The notes under the pieces are model-generated. The model was not told where the DNA came from, ran no database searches, and saw only the letters and a list, made by a program, of their open reading frames with translations. From Phoronis australis (Eukaryota > Phoronida > Phoronidae), in the NCBI GenBank assembly GCA_002633005.1, contig NMRA01000316.1:77598-119998 (forward strand): a DNA stretch of 42,401 nucleotides, read 5' to 3'. The position numbers were made by a program, and so were the translations under genes. Every line of letters starts with the position of its first letter. The stretch's first letter is position 1. Of the stretch, positions 1-12,096 are shown in pieces.

Positions 1-127
1 TGAACAAACCCCATTTACATTTTTTTAGTAATAAACCCAAAGACTCAAAACCCCTGCATACTTACATTTTAGGCTGGGTGCGCGCATGTCGCAAAATTCT
101 TGGTTAGTTTCTTGTACCTTGTCCCCC

Positions 128-271
128 CAGTGGCGGATTTAGCAGGGGACCATGGCCCCCTAAAATTCTCCCAGATTACATTTGGCTGTTCGGTGGTGCG
201 AATGTCTGACGGCAAAAATGCTGAATACTCTGTTCTGGCCCCCCTAACTAAAAATTCTGGATCCGCCACTG
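128..271. mobile_element. short non-autonomous hAT-type element (MITE)
   Basis: The 144-base segment begins CAGTGGCGGATT and ends with the near-perfect inverse ATCCGCCACTG. This is the terminal pattern of many marine-invertebrate hAT MITEs. The 8 bases on either side (TGTCCCCC and CCTCCCCC) match at 6 of 8 positions, as expected for an aged 8-bp target duplication. A second hAT-like end (CTGGATCCACCCCTG) follows at about 290-305, so the area is a nest of related fragments. No coding capacity. Confidence 0.7.
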
Positions 272-491
272 CCTCCCCCCAACTCAAAATCCTGGATCCA
301 CCCCTGAAGTATCTGCATTCACGAAAAGTGTGCCAAGCATCAATTGTCGGTCACTGAAAGACAATTTGAAATTGCTAATAATTGTCCATTGAAATCAATC
401 GTAATTCAGTTTTGTGTTATGAATTTGTTGTTCACTTTCAAAAATGAAAAACTACAATTTCTTGTCAATACTCAAAAATTTCTAACTTCAG

Positions 492-903
492 GTGCAAGTG
501 TGGCAATTGCCAAGTTACCCCTGTGGTAGCTGAAAGAGTCTGTTGCCAAGAGGTGGTAAAAGTGGTGGCAAAGCTTCAGAAAGAAGTGGAGAGAGGAGTC
601 GTCTCTGAACCAAGAACATGCATCACGAACTCTGCGGGTTTTGACCCCGTTTGTTTAAACCAAGATGTTTTAGAGACCAGCTGGGGGGAGTACAAGTTTC
701 ACTACCCTGATGGGTATGAGGGGCCATTTGAGAAGAAAATGCGGCACATCGCATATCGGCAATTTCAGCGATGGGTTCATGGATTTTTGGGACGGCGAGT
801 CAGAGTCGTTGTGCCTGCATGTGCTGTTGCCAAGATCCGGGCACATTATCCACCACCTGGCAATGAAGAGCATTTTGTTTTTACTGGTTTTTCTTATGAT
901 TAA
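492..903 (+). CDS. terminal exon of a P2X7-C-terminal-domain-like protein
   Basis: An acceptor (ACTTCAG) precedes base 492 and the open frame runs to TAA at 901-903. The peptide opens with a cysteine cluster C-K-C-G-N-C, then C-C about 13 residues later. It continues through YRQFQRWVHGFLGRRVR and a V-P-A-C-A-V motif to a final F-T-G-F segment. That order is characteristic of the cytoplasmic C-terminal (ballast) domain of P2X7 and of the many channel-less proteins carrying it in invertebrates and fish. No channel segments are present. Upstream exons are not visible and lie off-window or are lost. AATAAA signals follow at 918 and 932. It faces the transposase-like gene on the opposite strand, 320 bases away, so a transposon-carried gene is more likely than a host receptor. 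The domain is well supported; the function is unknown. Confidence 0.7.
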
Positions 904-917
904 TTATTACAATGCAG

Positions 918-937
918 AATAAAGTGTCCTTAATAAA
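918..937 (+). terminator. two AATAAA polyadenylation signals
   Basis: AATAAA occurs at 918-923 and 932-937, 15 and 29 bases after the stop of the P2X7-like exon. This supports 903 as a real transcript end. Confidence 0.5.
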
Positions 938-1222
938 CAGTATTGTATATTTAAGCTTGTGTATTGGTAAAAGCAAAACACTTTCCACAGTATTTACATA
1001 TTACATGACTCTTTCTATATTATAATAGCAACCACCAGCTGTGCAAAACCCCCAACTGTAATGTAAACCATTTGTTAGCTATTGCTGTTATTCATTTAGA
1101 TGCATAACAATTTTACTTGACTGTGAAACAAAACACCGTAAAAGTTCTAATAAATGTTTAAGAGCATTATATTTCTATTATATACATAAGCATGTCTGTT
1201 CAACATATCAGTCCTCAGATGC

Positions 1223-4200
1223 TCACTGGTAGACTTGAGGATACCTGCTCCTCATAGCCTCGGCCACTTGAAGAGTGTCCACCTCTGGATAATCTGCTGA
1301 CAGTGGCTCTGGTGCATTGGACTCTCTCAAGTCACGCAGACGTGAAGCAAGGTCCGGATGATCGACTAAGTAGAACATGGTCTGGATCAACTTCGAAACA
1401 TATTCTGTAACAAAGTATAGTAACTGAAGGCTCCTGATTGAACCACTTCTCAATCATGGGATTTGAAAGAAAAATGGACTGGACTACAAATAGTTTTGAT
1501 GGCAAGTTGGTTTTGGCCATTATACTTTTCCATACAACACTGGAAATAATTGATTTGTTACTTGTCCAGACTGTTTCTTAACAAAAGTGTACAAGAAAAT
1601 AAGTGAAGTTGTGCTGTTTTCAGCATGGAGTCATTGTGCACATACATTAACTAAAACAGATTAATTAATATCAGTTTTGACAACTAATTCTGAATTTCGC
1701 CAGTACAAACCATATGTGGCCTCTACTCTTGCAGCACGCACAACGGGTTGACCAGCCTTTCCACGCTGAAAGCTGCTCTTCCATAATAGGGATCCATCGT
1801 GCTTCCGAGCAAATGCTCGTCCAGCATTCTCATTGTAATGAAGAGTAGCCAAGATGAGTCTATTAAAAATGATATAAGAAGGTATTTAAGACCAGGGACA
1901 ACTTCGAATGAACTTTGTAGTGTAATACAGCAGAGCTTACTATTTATCTCACTCGTCAATAACTAACCACATAATCTCTTTTTCTATTACGTACAAGGAG
2001 ATAATATCTTGGCGGTGATGAAATTTACTACGTTTATGGATACAATTGCTTTAATTTATCTGCTTTTTGTGATGCTATTGCAACTCAAGATTTATTCATC
2101 CATCTTACCATTCAATCAGTAATGTAAAAGACCATGATTCACAGTTGGAATTATTATTTTACATGCAGCACATTTCTTGGGATCATGGATTACCTGCTAT
2201 TCATAGAATGAAAATGGAAGTGACGCATCTTGGGGGCAAATTCATTCACTACAGCATGAAAAGCTTCCAAAGATGCTGTTTGGCCATGTGGTGAGAGTCT
2301 TTTCACATCTTTCTCAAGCTGCCGGCTTTCCAGTATCTTCAGAAGTTCCTCATACTGCTGAGTACCTGTGCAAAAGTTAGATCACATAAAAGACTGAGAA
2401 ACCAAAACGGCAACAAATGTACGTGCCAAAAATATTCAGACAAACTGACCACGAATTCCCTGTCTTGGTGGATGAGCAAAAAAATCAAGGCTTAATGCAA
2501 AGTGGATTCAGCAACAGTGTAGCAGTAGTGACCAGTTGTTGCGAGCGAGTACAGGGAAACCGTATTTCACCCAAATTCTTTTGGCATGCACTGTATGTGA
2601 ACCATCAAGGCAAGACATTAGACAATATCTGTTACTGAAAATAAACTGCTGGTAAAAATAAATGACTAAAAGATGTTGCTCAGTGGCTTTCATGAAAAGA
2701 TACATAACCACATTCAACATAGCAACACTACTACAGGCAGTCAGTTATACCTGGCTTTAACCAGAGTTTCGGTTGCAACTCATTGTGGGCACACTTTGGA
2801 AAAAGTGGACTATCATGAACGTGGATGTCCATAATGTGGTTAGATAGACTTCTCCACTTCTCCAACGCCAATTCGCCATTTCCGTCGCTGGACGTAGCAC
2901 ACCAGTAGATGGTTATTGATAGCTGGGCACCAGGACTTTACATCAGGATACTTCTTCCCCACTACAACCAACTTTTTGTTCAGGCCTATAATAAAGCAAT
3001 ACTTGACACTTTATCTGAAAACCATTGCATATCTCGTGAACATTAGACCACATATCCTTGAAATATCACAGTTTTAGAAGAAGTTGGGTTGTTTCTATTA
3101 CGCCACATATCCTTGAAATATCAAGTTTTAGTTGACCATTGGCTGTTCTGTAGTCTTATACTTCATTGGAGTCTTCCCTTCACTACCAGTTGATCTGGAT
3201 TGTTTTCCAATTTCCACCAAAGTACTAATACAGTTGTGCGCAAGACATATCAAGTAGTATTTTCACAAGTCAAATGAGCAAAGGCAACACCACAGTCAAT
3301 CAGAAACATTTCACCTTCCAATTACCTTTGGAAACATGCCAGATGTCAAAAAAATGATCATCAGGCATCCAGTAGTCCCTGATCCACGCATTAATTTGAG
3401 GGTGACGATCTGTAACTATGGTGACTTTTGCTGGTGAAGCCTTTGCAAATAACTTATGCTTGCACCTCTTCAACCCCTCCAATTCCATATGATAGGAGCC
3501 ACCAACCTCATTCTTCTGTAAGCAAGAGTATTATGAAGTATAATGTGTGCCCACATTGGTGTATCAGAAATGACACAGCTACAAGAATGATTCATTAACT
3601 TCAAGTGGGAAATCAATTTGATATCTTAAAGTTACTTAAATTTAAGCTCAACACGGCAGATAAACAAAATTTTATTTCTTAACAAAAACAATGTGCCTAA
3701 TGGCTTGCATTAACAACACACAGTATTTAATTTACAACGTAGTAGCACTTTGAAAGTATAAGTGATATTTGGCTGCACTTGAAAAATGTTAACTTAACTA
3801 AATAATATGTCAAACATGACGAGCAGAGCATCAGTAGAATCAAAGTCCGACATAAAGGGTAGCAAAAGGAGTAATAGTGGATTACTTGACAACACCTTTT
3901 TACTCAACATATGAAGGTCAACTTTTTTAGTATGCCGTGACATGTGTATTACCTGTACAAGCTCCATTGCTAAGATTTTGTTGCGCTCAAGGTCCATCAG
4001 CGTGTAACTCCCATATTTTGCAGTATGACCAGGGCTAAAATATGACGTGACGGCAATGAGAATCAGTCAGATTATTATTATATTAAAAGACTTTATCTGA
4101 ATTAAGATATTATTCTACTTTCACTGCTGAATATATAACCAGGCTATCCCCAAGATTAGTCTATGTGAAAAAATATTTTGTCACTTCTAACGATCAGGCT

Positions 4201-6224
4201 ATCATTTGCAGCACAGAGCACAGACCTTCAAAGCAATCAGCAAATTATTATGTACATAACTGCTATCCTAACACTTACAGAGTTTCAAATTTATCATACC
4301 CGTCCTGATATGAACAGGAAGTAACCACTGCAGTACTAACCAACAAAATATAGTGAGTAATTACCTGTCACATCTTGCGTCGCCTCCTATAAGTATTTCA
4401 GGGGGTAAACTGAGGAGTAGCTCCTCCTGCAGGTCGCCTCACACTTTTTCTATAGCGTCATGAAGAAACAGGCGCTGGTGCTGGAAGAAGGTGTTGTTAT
4501 GGTAAGTTTTGATTCCAAAGAATCTAAGCAGGTTCTGTACCTTGGAGATCGAACAGCCGCTAAACAGGGTGGCAGCCGACAGCAGAAGATTTCCCTCGGG
4601 GTAGTCCTGCACGAATGGCTGCGAATGCCATGTGTAACCAGGACAGCTGACACGGGTGCAGCTTTGTTGAATAACAACCAATGTGCCGATCATTTTTATG
4701 ATCTGAGGAGAAGCCTTGTTCCTGCACACCCGGCAAACATCAAAGAGCTTCAAGAGACATGTTTCATACACGATGTACTTCCGATGGTCATCAGATTCGA
4801 TAAAGTCTGTCTTGGGTAATTTCCTGAAAAACATGATAAATGCAATGTTTAAGTACATTTGTATTTTGTAGACAAAATGTCAAAATTAACAAGGACTTCT
4901 GTAAATTATGACAAATACCACAGAAACCTAGGCAGAATAAGTGGCTAACACAAACACTAACCATGAAGGCAACTATAAACAAAGTTTCAGTTGTGACTGG
5001 TAAAGATCTGCTTATTTCTCAGACATGCCATTTTCAGATCCACTTATTGTGTACGAGGCTAACTAGTCATTGCTAAAGTCACGCATGTAGCGCATGTGAC
5101 TATAAGCAAAATAATATAATGTTTTTGCAAGATTTTTGCAAGTCAAATGTCTCACATACAGGCAGCTGTGCCGAAGTTCTGCAATTGGGAGCAGCTCCAC
5201 AATTAGGAGCGTGCACTCATGCATGGAGTTTTGCGACAGAAGCTTACTTGGGCCGCTTTTCTGGGCTGGACTCCTCTTCAGATGAAGGAGAGTACGACGA
5301 GCCTGAATCTGGTGATTCCAAGTAGGACTCCAGAGGTATTAGGGGTGGAGAAGACTCTGTGGTGGCCGGGAAAGGAGAAGACTGTGTTGACCAGGGAAGA
5401 CTGTGGTGACCAGGGAAGATTCAGTTGCGACCAGGGAAGACTCTGTGGTTACCAAGGAAGACTCTGTGGTGACCAGGGAAGATTCTGTGGTGACCAAGGA
5501 CAATGTGGGGCACGTTTCTAGCTCTACCTCAACATGCAAGGGCGGCACAAGCACTGGAGTTGATGGAGCAGCTACAGAAGATGACAGCAAATGTCCCCTC
5601 TCGATCCACCCTTCAAGGTCACTACCTGAAAAAATAAAAAGTTCTAGAAAACGACATTTGGGGAATAGTGATGATGAGCCCAAAAACCACCAATCATCTG
5701 AGTTAGAGAGACCAGTGCTTTAGATAAAAATCCTTCATTTATGTATTATGGCCAGAGCACCGTTTCTTAGCAATTTCGAGGCAACATAGAGTGCCAACTA
5801 AATTTGGCTCGTAACCAGCAAGAATCCATGGGGCCCATAAGATATGAACTCTCATTTTATAGCTTTTGTACAGTTGTTACTGAAGACTATAAATTGTGCC
5901 CTATATGCCCGTCAATTGTAACAAACCCTGCTCATTAGGCTTTATCCATGAATAGCCTACAAATGAAATTTACTTTCAAGCAAACTCAGTAATTAAGTAT
6001 TTGTAAAAGAGAGGCGCTCTACTTTATGGTCATTCAAACAAATTACCAGCAATTTCTGTTTGCGTCTCTGCATCTCGCCTGATGGGCTCTATGATGATTT
6101 GCGTGTCCCAAGAGCACAGAAGGCCAGGTGAGGAAGACATCGATGAAGGGGTAGCTGCATGCGTGACAGTATGAGGCGCCGTAGATCGTTTCTGTTTGGC
6201 TATCGAACGGACCTCTTCGCGAAT
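1223..6224 (-). pseudogene. multi-exon DDE-transposase-like gene, broken
   Basis: Nine minus-strand exons can be joined by GT/AG sites in matching phase: 6224-6047, 5625-5248, 4823-4375, 4034-3953, 3515-3326, 2985-2751, 2365-2194, 1859-1711 and 1404-1223 (stop). Exon 1 ends with a D-A-E-T-Q-T-E motif; exon 2 is serine-rich with 7-residue repeats. Exon 3 has cysteine pairs and L-L-L-S-A-A-T-L-F-S-G. Candidate acidic catalytic residues are D in G-D-A-R-C-D-S-P-G (exons 3-4), D in V-T-D-R-H-P-Q-I (exon 5) and E in S-L-E-A-F-H (exon 7). F-D-I-W-H-V is also present. This family recurs in invertebrate and fish genomes, often with THAP or P2X7-like domains. Breaks: an in-frame TGA near 4439 where tryptophan is expected, an apparent 2-base loss in exon 6, and shifted repeats in exon 2. 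The exon 8 donor is weak (GTTTGT). No THAP exon is found upstream. The superfamily is not settled; Kolobok is my best guess. Confidence 0.72.
5345..5510. repeat. 21-bp minisatellite inside a coding exon
   Basis: About seven copies of a 21-base unit resembling GTGACCAGGGAAGACTCTGTG. Read on the minus strand, in frame with the transposase-like gene, the unit encodes S-S-L-V-T-T-E. Two copies toward the 3' side of the gene lack two bases each, which breaks the frame. The plus strand is also partly open (E-D-S-V-V-T-R) because the unit is a multiple of three. I treat that frame as a shadow, since only the minus frame splices correctly to its neighbours. Confidence 0.75.
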
Positions 6225-6525
6225 CTTAACAAATGGAAGACAAAAAAGTGATGTAAGTTCAAAAAAGTAAAAAATAACAGTTTGTTATAGAGCAACATGA
6301 GCACAATAACCAACAATACTTTTTAATGGTAAACCTGGTATAACTGATTAAAAACTCTTCAAAATTAAACTACACCAGGTTTACCTTCAATAAGTATTTT
6401 TATTTCTACTTATATCTATTTTTGGTAAAGGCTTGCCGCAATTTTTCCAACAATATCTAACCATATCCATCCAAAAAGCAAACTCTCAAAGACATCCACT
6501 TACAGCACACATCACGAATTTTTGG
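6225..6525. other. no gene seen
   Basis: AT-rich sequence upstream of the first visible transposase-like exon. The missing N-terminal exon would be expected here or further upstream. I see neither a THAP-like frame nor Kolobok ends. Confidence 0.4.
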
Positions 6526-6680
6526 CCGACCGGTCGGAAATTGGTCGACGACCGGCCGTCGACCGGTCGGCAAATTAGCCGACCGGTCGGCTAAAAATTA
6601 GCCGACCGGCAGCCGCCCGCAGTGCCGACTCATAAGGCGACCCCACAGCCGACCCTTCAGCCGACCCTTTAGCCGACCGG
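6526..6680. repeat. cluster of GACCGGTCGG-type palindromic motifs
   Basis: The palindromic word CCGACCGGTCGG and close variants occur many times in about 150 bases, separated by short AT-rich spacers. Degenerate copies (GCCGACCC) continue to 6680. The block is far more GC-rich than its surroundings. No reading frame or known element end was recognised. Confidence 0.7.
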
Positions 6681-7064
6681 CCATCAGACGACCAGCTGGT
6701 CGGCTGCTATTGTTAGGCTAGAGTAGCAGTTGCGTAATAGGTTGTCAGGCTCATACCACTTTGCGTGTCGATGCATATTCGTCTTAACACAGGGTCAAAT
6801 AAATTAACCTAGTTTTGCTGTCTCGGTTACATGAGTTCACGTCGGTTGTGTAACACCACTACTTCGAAGGTNGCCATCAGACGACCGGCTGGTCGGCTGC
6901 TATTGTTAGGCTAGAGTAGCAGTTGCGTAATAGGTTGTCCGGCTCATACCACTTTGCGTGTCGATGCATATTCGTCTTAGCACAGGGTCAAATAAATTAA
7001 CCTAGTTTTGCTGTCTCGGTTACATGAGTTCACGTCGGTTGTGTAACACCAGTACTTCGAAGGT
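6680..7064. repeat. 192-bp direct duplication separated by one N
   Basis: Bases 6680-6871 and 6873-7064 are near-identical, with about four substitutions and one N at 6872 between them. Allele-like differences on either side of a single N are typical of an unmerged overlap or haplotype copy at an assembly join. A real tandem duplication is the alternative. Confidence 0.85.
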
Positions 7065-7790
7065 TGAAGGCAAGCGGCATTAGTAAACATTGGATTATGG
7101 ACAATGCAACAAGTTTTGGATGAAGAACGTGAAAGTTTTCTTTACATTTGATCTTTAATTTGACTCCTGACGTTAACAAATTGTATTAGATCGGTTGCTT
7201 CCCGGTCAATACAACGCTGTAAAGTCGTTTTGTAAACGCGGCTGTTTTTCGCAGTCTTCGCCCTTAATTGATTTTGTTTGTGTAACGCCAAACTGCATCG
7301 TTTTTGCGTGTTTTAAGTTATTCACCGGTCTCCTATCACGCGCCCATGATGAAGGATTAGTGAGTGAGTTGTTACACCGCAAAGAGTTCTCACTCCGGGG
7401 ATTATATTTTCATAGTATTGACCCGGCGAAATTCACGGTCCAGTATGCCCTAAGCCCATGGTCTTCGACGGCTCTAACTTCGAAATCATACTATGGTTAC
7501 GATTTCCACGAACTATGACGGTGACATCAAACACGGAATGACCACTGTTGAGGCTACAGCCAATTGTAGCTTTGCGCATTCTGTTTTCATGTATCGGTGA
7601 CGTTAAAATCTGGGCTAGTTACATGTAAACGTAGGCCCCTATCAGTTGGTCGTTCAGGTTGTTCCAAAAATAAACACGTTCTGTCAACAACATATTGACA
7701 AATTATGTAAAATAAAACAATTGTGAACGGGAAGATGTGAATACGTGGTGAAGAGGTATTGTCTCTACGCGGCATATGTGCGTGAATCTT
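7065..7790. other. no recognised gene
   Basis: An open frame of 107 codons (7195-7518, plus) is present. Its translation has no recognised domain, no convincing splice sites and no repeat structure. I do not call it a gene. Confidence 0.4.
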
Positions 7791-7791
7791 T

Positions 7792-8034
7792 GGTAAAGCG
7801 ATTGCGATGGCAAAAAATGATAGAAAATACATCAACGTGCACTTTTGAGAAGCAAAGCGTCTGGTGATATTTATAGCGTATGATCTGGCCACCTCAGGTA
7901 GTAAGTGACGCTAGGTAAAGCGATTGCGATGGCAAAAAATGATAGAAAATACATCAAGGTGCACTTTTGAGAAGCAAAGCGTCTGGTGAAATTGATAGAG
8001 TATGATCTGGCCACCTCAGGTAGTAAGTGACGCT
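7792..8034. repeat. 122-bp tandem duplication
   Basis: The unit starting GGTAAAGCGATTGCGATGG at 7792 recurs 122 bases later at 7914 with only a few substitutions. It lies in non-genic sequence. Confidence 0.85.
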
Positions 8035-10581
8035 GAATAAGAAGTGGCAACTACATGTTTGGCTTGTAACGCCACCCCTCCCCGAGTTTTGCCAATTCTA
8101 ATCAGTCACCACTCGAGATTTGGTTCCGTTTCATTCCTAAAAGCACAAAATAATTCTTCTGTGCTCAGCTGTAAGAAAAAATACAATTTTTTGAAATGGT
8201 GCTCAGTCTTAAAAAAGTTTCCATTACGAGAACGTTTTATCAGAAATGCCAAGCACACGCGTTTCCGTATGTCCACAAAAGTGGTTTGAGCAGTGTTTAC
8301 AAATTTGTTCATTTCGCTTTTCTACACTGACGACTATGGTCAAAACGGTGTTTTAAAAAAGTACACTTTTGACGGCATTTTCAAAAAAATATTTTGGTTG
8401 ATGAATTCACCGAGTCGGTGCCACGGGCAGAAAACGTACATGAGGAACCCTTTCCAGCTGAAAATTGACCGTCGGACGGCCTTCCTATATAGCCATGCAG
8501 TCTAGGCCTAGTGGGTATACTGCCGACCATTCGTGATTCCGAAGCAAAAAGTTCTGTTTTAGATGTTTGAAAAAGGTGTTCGCGTACTTGATTTCAACTC
8601 TATTTAAGCACCATGGAAATCATCCTGCTTTTGAATCGAAAATCATTTTCTAAATGAGCTCAGCGGCAGTGCGCTGCACTCTATACGGCCGCTCATGTGA
8701 TTTTTTGTGCATGACCGTCAACGAATTTCAGAGCTGATAAAAGTTTATGCCACACGTCATATTGTGGCAACTTCCGTAAACTAATCCAGAATCCTACCGA
8801 GCAAATTTTGGGTCACTAAAGCCCCAAATGGCTACCGATCAGCGGGTCAAAGGCATCTCAGAGGCTCGCGAGTTCAAAGCTGGAGACCGTAATTAAGCTA
8901 ATGAATCTGAATGGGGGTGCGTATTAATTACTCTTCGTTTTTTGTCTGAGTCAGGATCAGCGGAGTCACTTTTGAGCTCTCATTATTCTAGAGATCGCCA
9001 AATATGAACAGTCGATTATTATAAAGGGAGATCTAATGTGAGTCAGCCGGATTAGGAAGCTTCAGTTAAGGTCACTGTGACGTTTGTTGACGCTGCGGTG
9101 GCCAGGATAGTGACGGCGAGAACATTAGACAAAACTGGGAACATGACTTATCACAGACTTTTTGATAAATAGTTTATTTGAGCTGCTTCGCGGGCAGGGC
9201 GGCCGGGGTTCCGTAGACACCAGTCCCTATGTTTCGCGCCGCCCATGAGGCGGCGGAGCACTGAAATAAAAGGGGGCTATAGCCCCCAGTCCCCTATCGG
9301 TGAGCCGCCCATGTTCATAACTGAATTTCTCAACGTCTGCGAAATTGACCCAGCGTAATTTTGAGATGAATTTGGATTGGTGATAAAACATTTTGGATAA
9401 CTGCCGCAAAGTCACTGGAAGAAATTTTCCTAACTTTTCTGGCGTGAATGTTTGTACTGTACGTTAGTAAGAATGCGCAAAAACACAAAACGAAATTTCA
9501 TTGCAGGTCCCCTATGTTAAACAGGTGAACCTTAATTAAGTTGACTTCTGTGGGATTTTCGCCATGGTTACATTCAAGTGCTTGTGTACAGAGTGGGGAA
9601 TATTCCAATTGAAAAGACATCTGTAAGATGGTTCCTTCAGGTATCAGTAACCAGTGCACTCTGTGTGGACACCCACTAAACGTACACATAACCACCGCCG
9701 CTTTTTATGCCCGCTGGACAGCAGACGTCGCGTACATGTAAGTTAACCGTAATTTTCACAGTAAACCGTGATCTTATTAGTCGGTATTAAGCGAACTTGG
9801 AATAGGAAGATCGTTTGGATGTTAACCTTGCGCAGAATATGAAACCATTTTTAGCGTCAATACAACCGTTCGAAACTGTTCTTGCAAAAACAATGCCAAG
9901 TTTTCTCCTGAGACTAGTTAGTATCATCTCGGTCGGGAACGATCAGCCTTGACTGGCATCAGCACTAAGGTTTTGAGCGCGATACCTCAGCGGGAGACAG
10001 TTAATATGCGTCTCATATGTCCAATTTGGTGATGAGTATCCACTGCTAAGTTTAAATTCGCGCTTTCACAAACGCGACAAAGTTGTCTTTGTCTCAAAGA
10101 ATTACGTTTTAGCAACTTCGAGTGAAAAAAAATGTCAAACAATGAGAGGAGATGCACTATTGAAGAATGAAAGTCACGGAACCATAACAATCTCGGCGTT
10201 CTGCTTGTGAACTGCTTTCCGGACAAACTTGAAACCCCAGATGTTTACTATGCGAAATTGAATTGGACACAACATCGCTATCAAGATAGCGTTACTCAAA
10301 GCAGTTCTTGTGCGTCGGAATAAAATTTGGCCATGACACATTGCCGCCTAATTGTGTTGGATCTCGCTATTGCCTCCTCTACTCTTAGAAATCCCTCGAG
10401 GTTATTTGGTTCAGGACTGTTCTCAAACAGTATCTTTCTGTGGAATCGTGAATTAGTTTTCGCTTGGCGGCGAGACCACTTAATAAACTGACAAAAATTA
10501 AATCATACAGAGTTCATGTACGACACGTATCAAAACACCACAACTTTTGGCAGTTTTGTAGCTTTAAAGTTTTAAAAACTG
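8035..10581. other. no gene seen
   Basis: About 2.5 kb without a convincing exon. Short open frames are unconserved and lack splice context. One perfect 16-base palindrome, GGGGGCTATAGCCCCC, lies near 9271 in a local GC-rich patch and may mark an old repeat. Confidence 0.5.
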
Positions 10582-11707
10582 TTGAAGGAGAATGCCACCC
10601 AAAAAACAACCCATTTTGTATCAATTTAGATCGAGTAGTTCTACTCGATAACGGCAAGTTCGGTTGCGTTACCTGACATCTGACGGCAGAAGGAGATGTT
10701 GAAATTATCCAATGACGTCATTGGTTTCACACGCAATCAGTTCAGCAGTTCACAACGCGGGTTACTGGTGTCAGCTTATCGCTTGAATTCATCGTTTAAC
10801 ACCAACAAATCATCAAACATCGATGTAAAACCCTTAAAAATACACCGAGTTCTTACAAAAACGTGTTGTTTTATTTTGCTGTTACGGATTTATTGGTATT
10901 TGAACACACCGTAGCCTACAAAGTTCGGCAGCCCAATTTATCAAGGTCCGCAGCAGGAGTTTGGTGTCTGTTCGGAGATAAATTCGAAGTATTCTTCGGT
11001 GAAATACAGACAGGGGAACCTAGATCTGTCAGTTGTTTAGCCATGTGATTTTTTGAGTTCTAAACTCACAAAACGCTTGTTATTGCGGCCAATGGCTCGG
11101 AACCCGATCAGGCCCGTCGCCGCAGCCGGGACTAAAACGAACATAAACCAGTTTAAGTTGGAAACTAAACCTCCAGTCTCGAAAAGGACTATAATAGTGA
11201 GCCAAAGAAGTAATGTGCACGTAATTATTTATGTGAATTAGCCACGAAACTGAAAATCTACTTACTAGTGTCGGGGCCGCGAAGTCGTGTTCCTCTTCCA
11301 CAGACCGTCAGGGCAAAGTTTGTACAGTAACAACGATTGGAATAATGTATTTGTATTTCTAAATAGATTCCCCTAACATGTGACCATAGCATATAAATTC
11401 GAGTAATTATTTCACAACAGCTTTCTGTCAGCAAACACTGAATTAGCATGAGCTCATACGGCCTCGTTGCCCGGTCAATCATGAATTACCTTTATTCCTG
11501 GCATCAAAAGCAGGTCACCGACGCAGTTGTTTTATTCATTGCTGCATGGCTTCTCAACATTTGTACTCACGAATACTGCAAAGGCAAATTGTATCTAATG
11601 AGGTAGACTTTGTTTCAGTTTTATAAACGCATTAGTTAGGATGAGAATAATTTATTTTGAAACAGAACGCAGAATAATAAACGTCTCTACACGGCAACTC
11701 GCCCGGC

Positions 11708-11854
11708 GCCAATCCCGACTTAGTCAAGAACTTATCTGACGAAGACTTCACAGGTTTTACAGGCTATCAGTTCGAACCGGAATACACTGATCAGGAAATA
11801 CTAGAGAGGCGCCGTCAACATGCACAGGCACCGGACTTTTGGATAGTTCTATGA
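11708..11854 (+). pseudogene. N-terminal fragment resembling P2X7-like family proteins
   Basis: The plus frame reads through D-E-D-F-T-G-F-T-G and then Y-Q-F-E-P-E-Y-T-D-Q-E-I-L-E-R-R-R. A segment of the form Y-x-F-E-P-E-Y-T-x-E-E-L commonly begins channel-less proteins with the P2X7 C-terminal cysteine domain. The frame ends at TGA (11852-11854) where the element switches to THAP coding on the other strand, as expected at an internal deletion. The frameshifted counterpart in copy B lies on minus at about 28555-28690. The resemblance is from memory of the family. Confidence 0.5.
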
Positions 11855-11868
11855 CAAGCCGGAATTCG

Positions 11869-12096
11869 TCAGTGATCACTGCTTACGAAATGCCGGCCAC
11901 ATACACGGACTCCGAGATGTTTCACGGCCTCATACTTGCTCTTAACAGCGTACTTTTCATGCTTCACTACCGCGAGCCACTTCCTAAGCATTTCGGGATC
12001 TCGCGGAAGTCGAAAAAACGATATACTCGCTTTCTTCGCAGCTTCACTAATTCGAACAAGTGGGAACGATGCACCGCGACAGCCGGCGGCATTCAC
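11869..12096 (-). pseudogene. THAP-domain fragment of a transposase (copy A)
   Basis: The minus frame shows the core of a THAP zinc-finger DNA-binding domain: F-F-R-L-P-R-D-P, then L-R-K-W, then V-C-G-R-H-F ending in S-S-D. This matches F-x-F/L-P, a conserved W, and the closing C-x2-H. The first cysteine pair is degenerate; one cysteine (A-G-C-R-G) lies 10-15 residues before the F-F-R-L-P core and another upstream. THAP domains are found at the N-terminus of Kolobok and P-element transposases. The catalytic part is absent. A homologous fragment is in copy B. Confidence 0.72.

Noticed and set aside
4460-4819. 119-codon plus-strand frame
   Set aside because: Antisense to a well-supported transposase-like exon on minus.
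5119-5723. Plus-strand frames with E-D-S-V-V-T repeats and an acidic serine-rich segment
   Set aside because: The minus strand has matching splice sites and phase with neighbouring exons. The plus frames are antisense shadows of a 21-base repeat.
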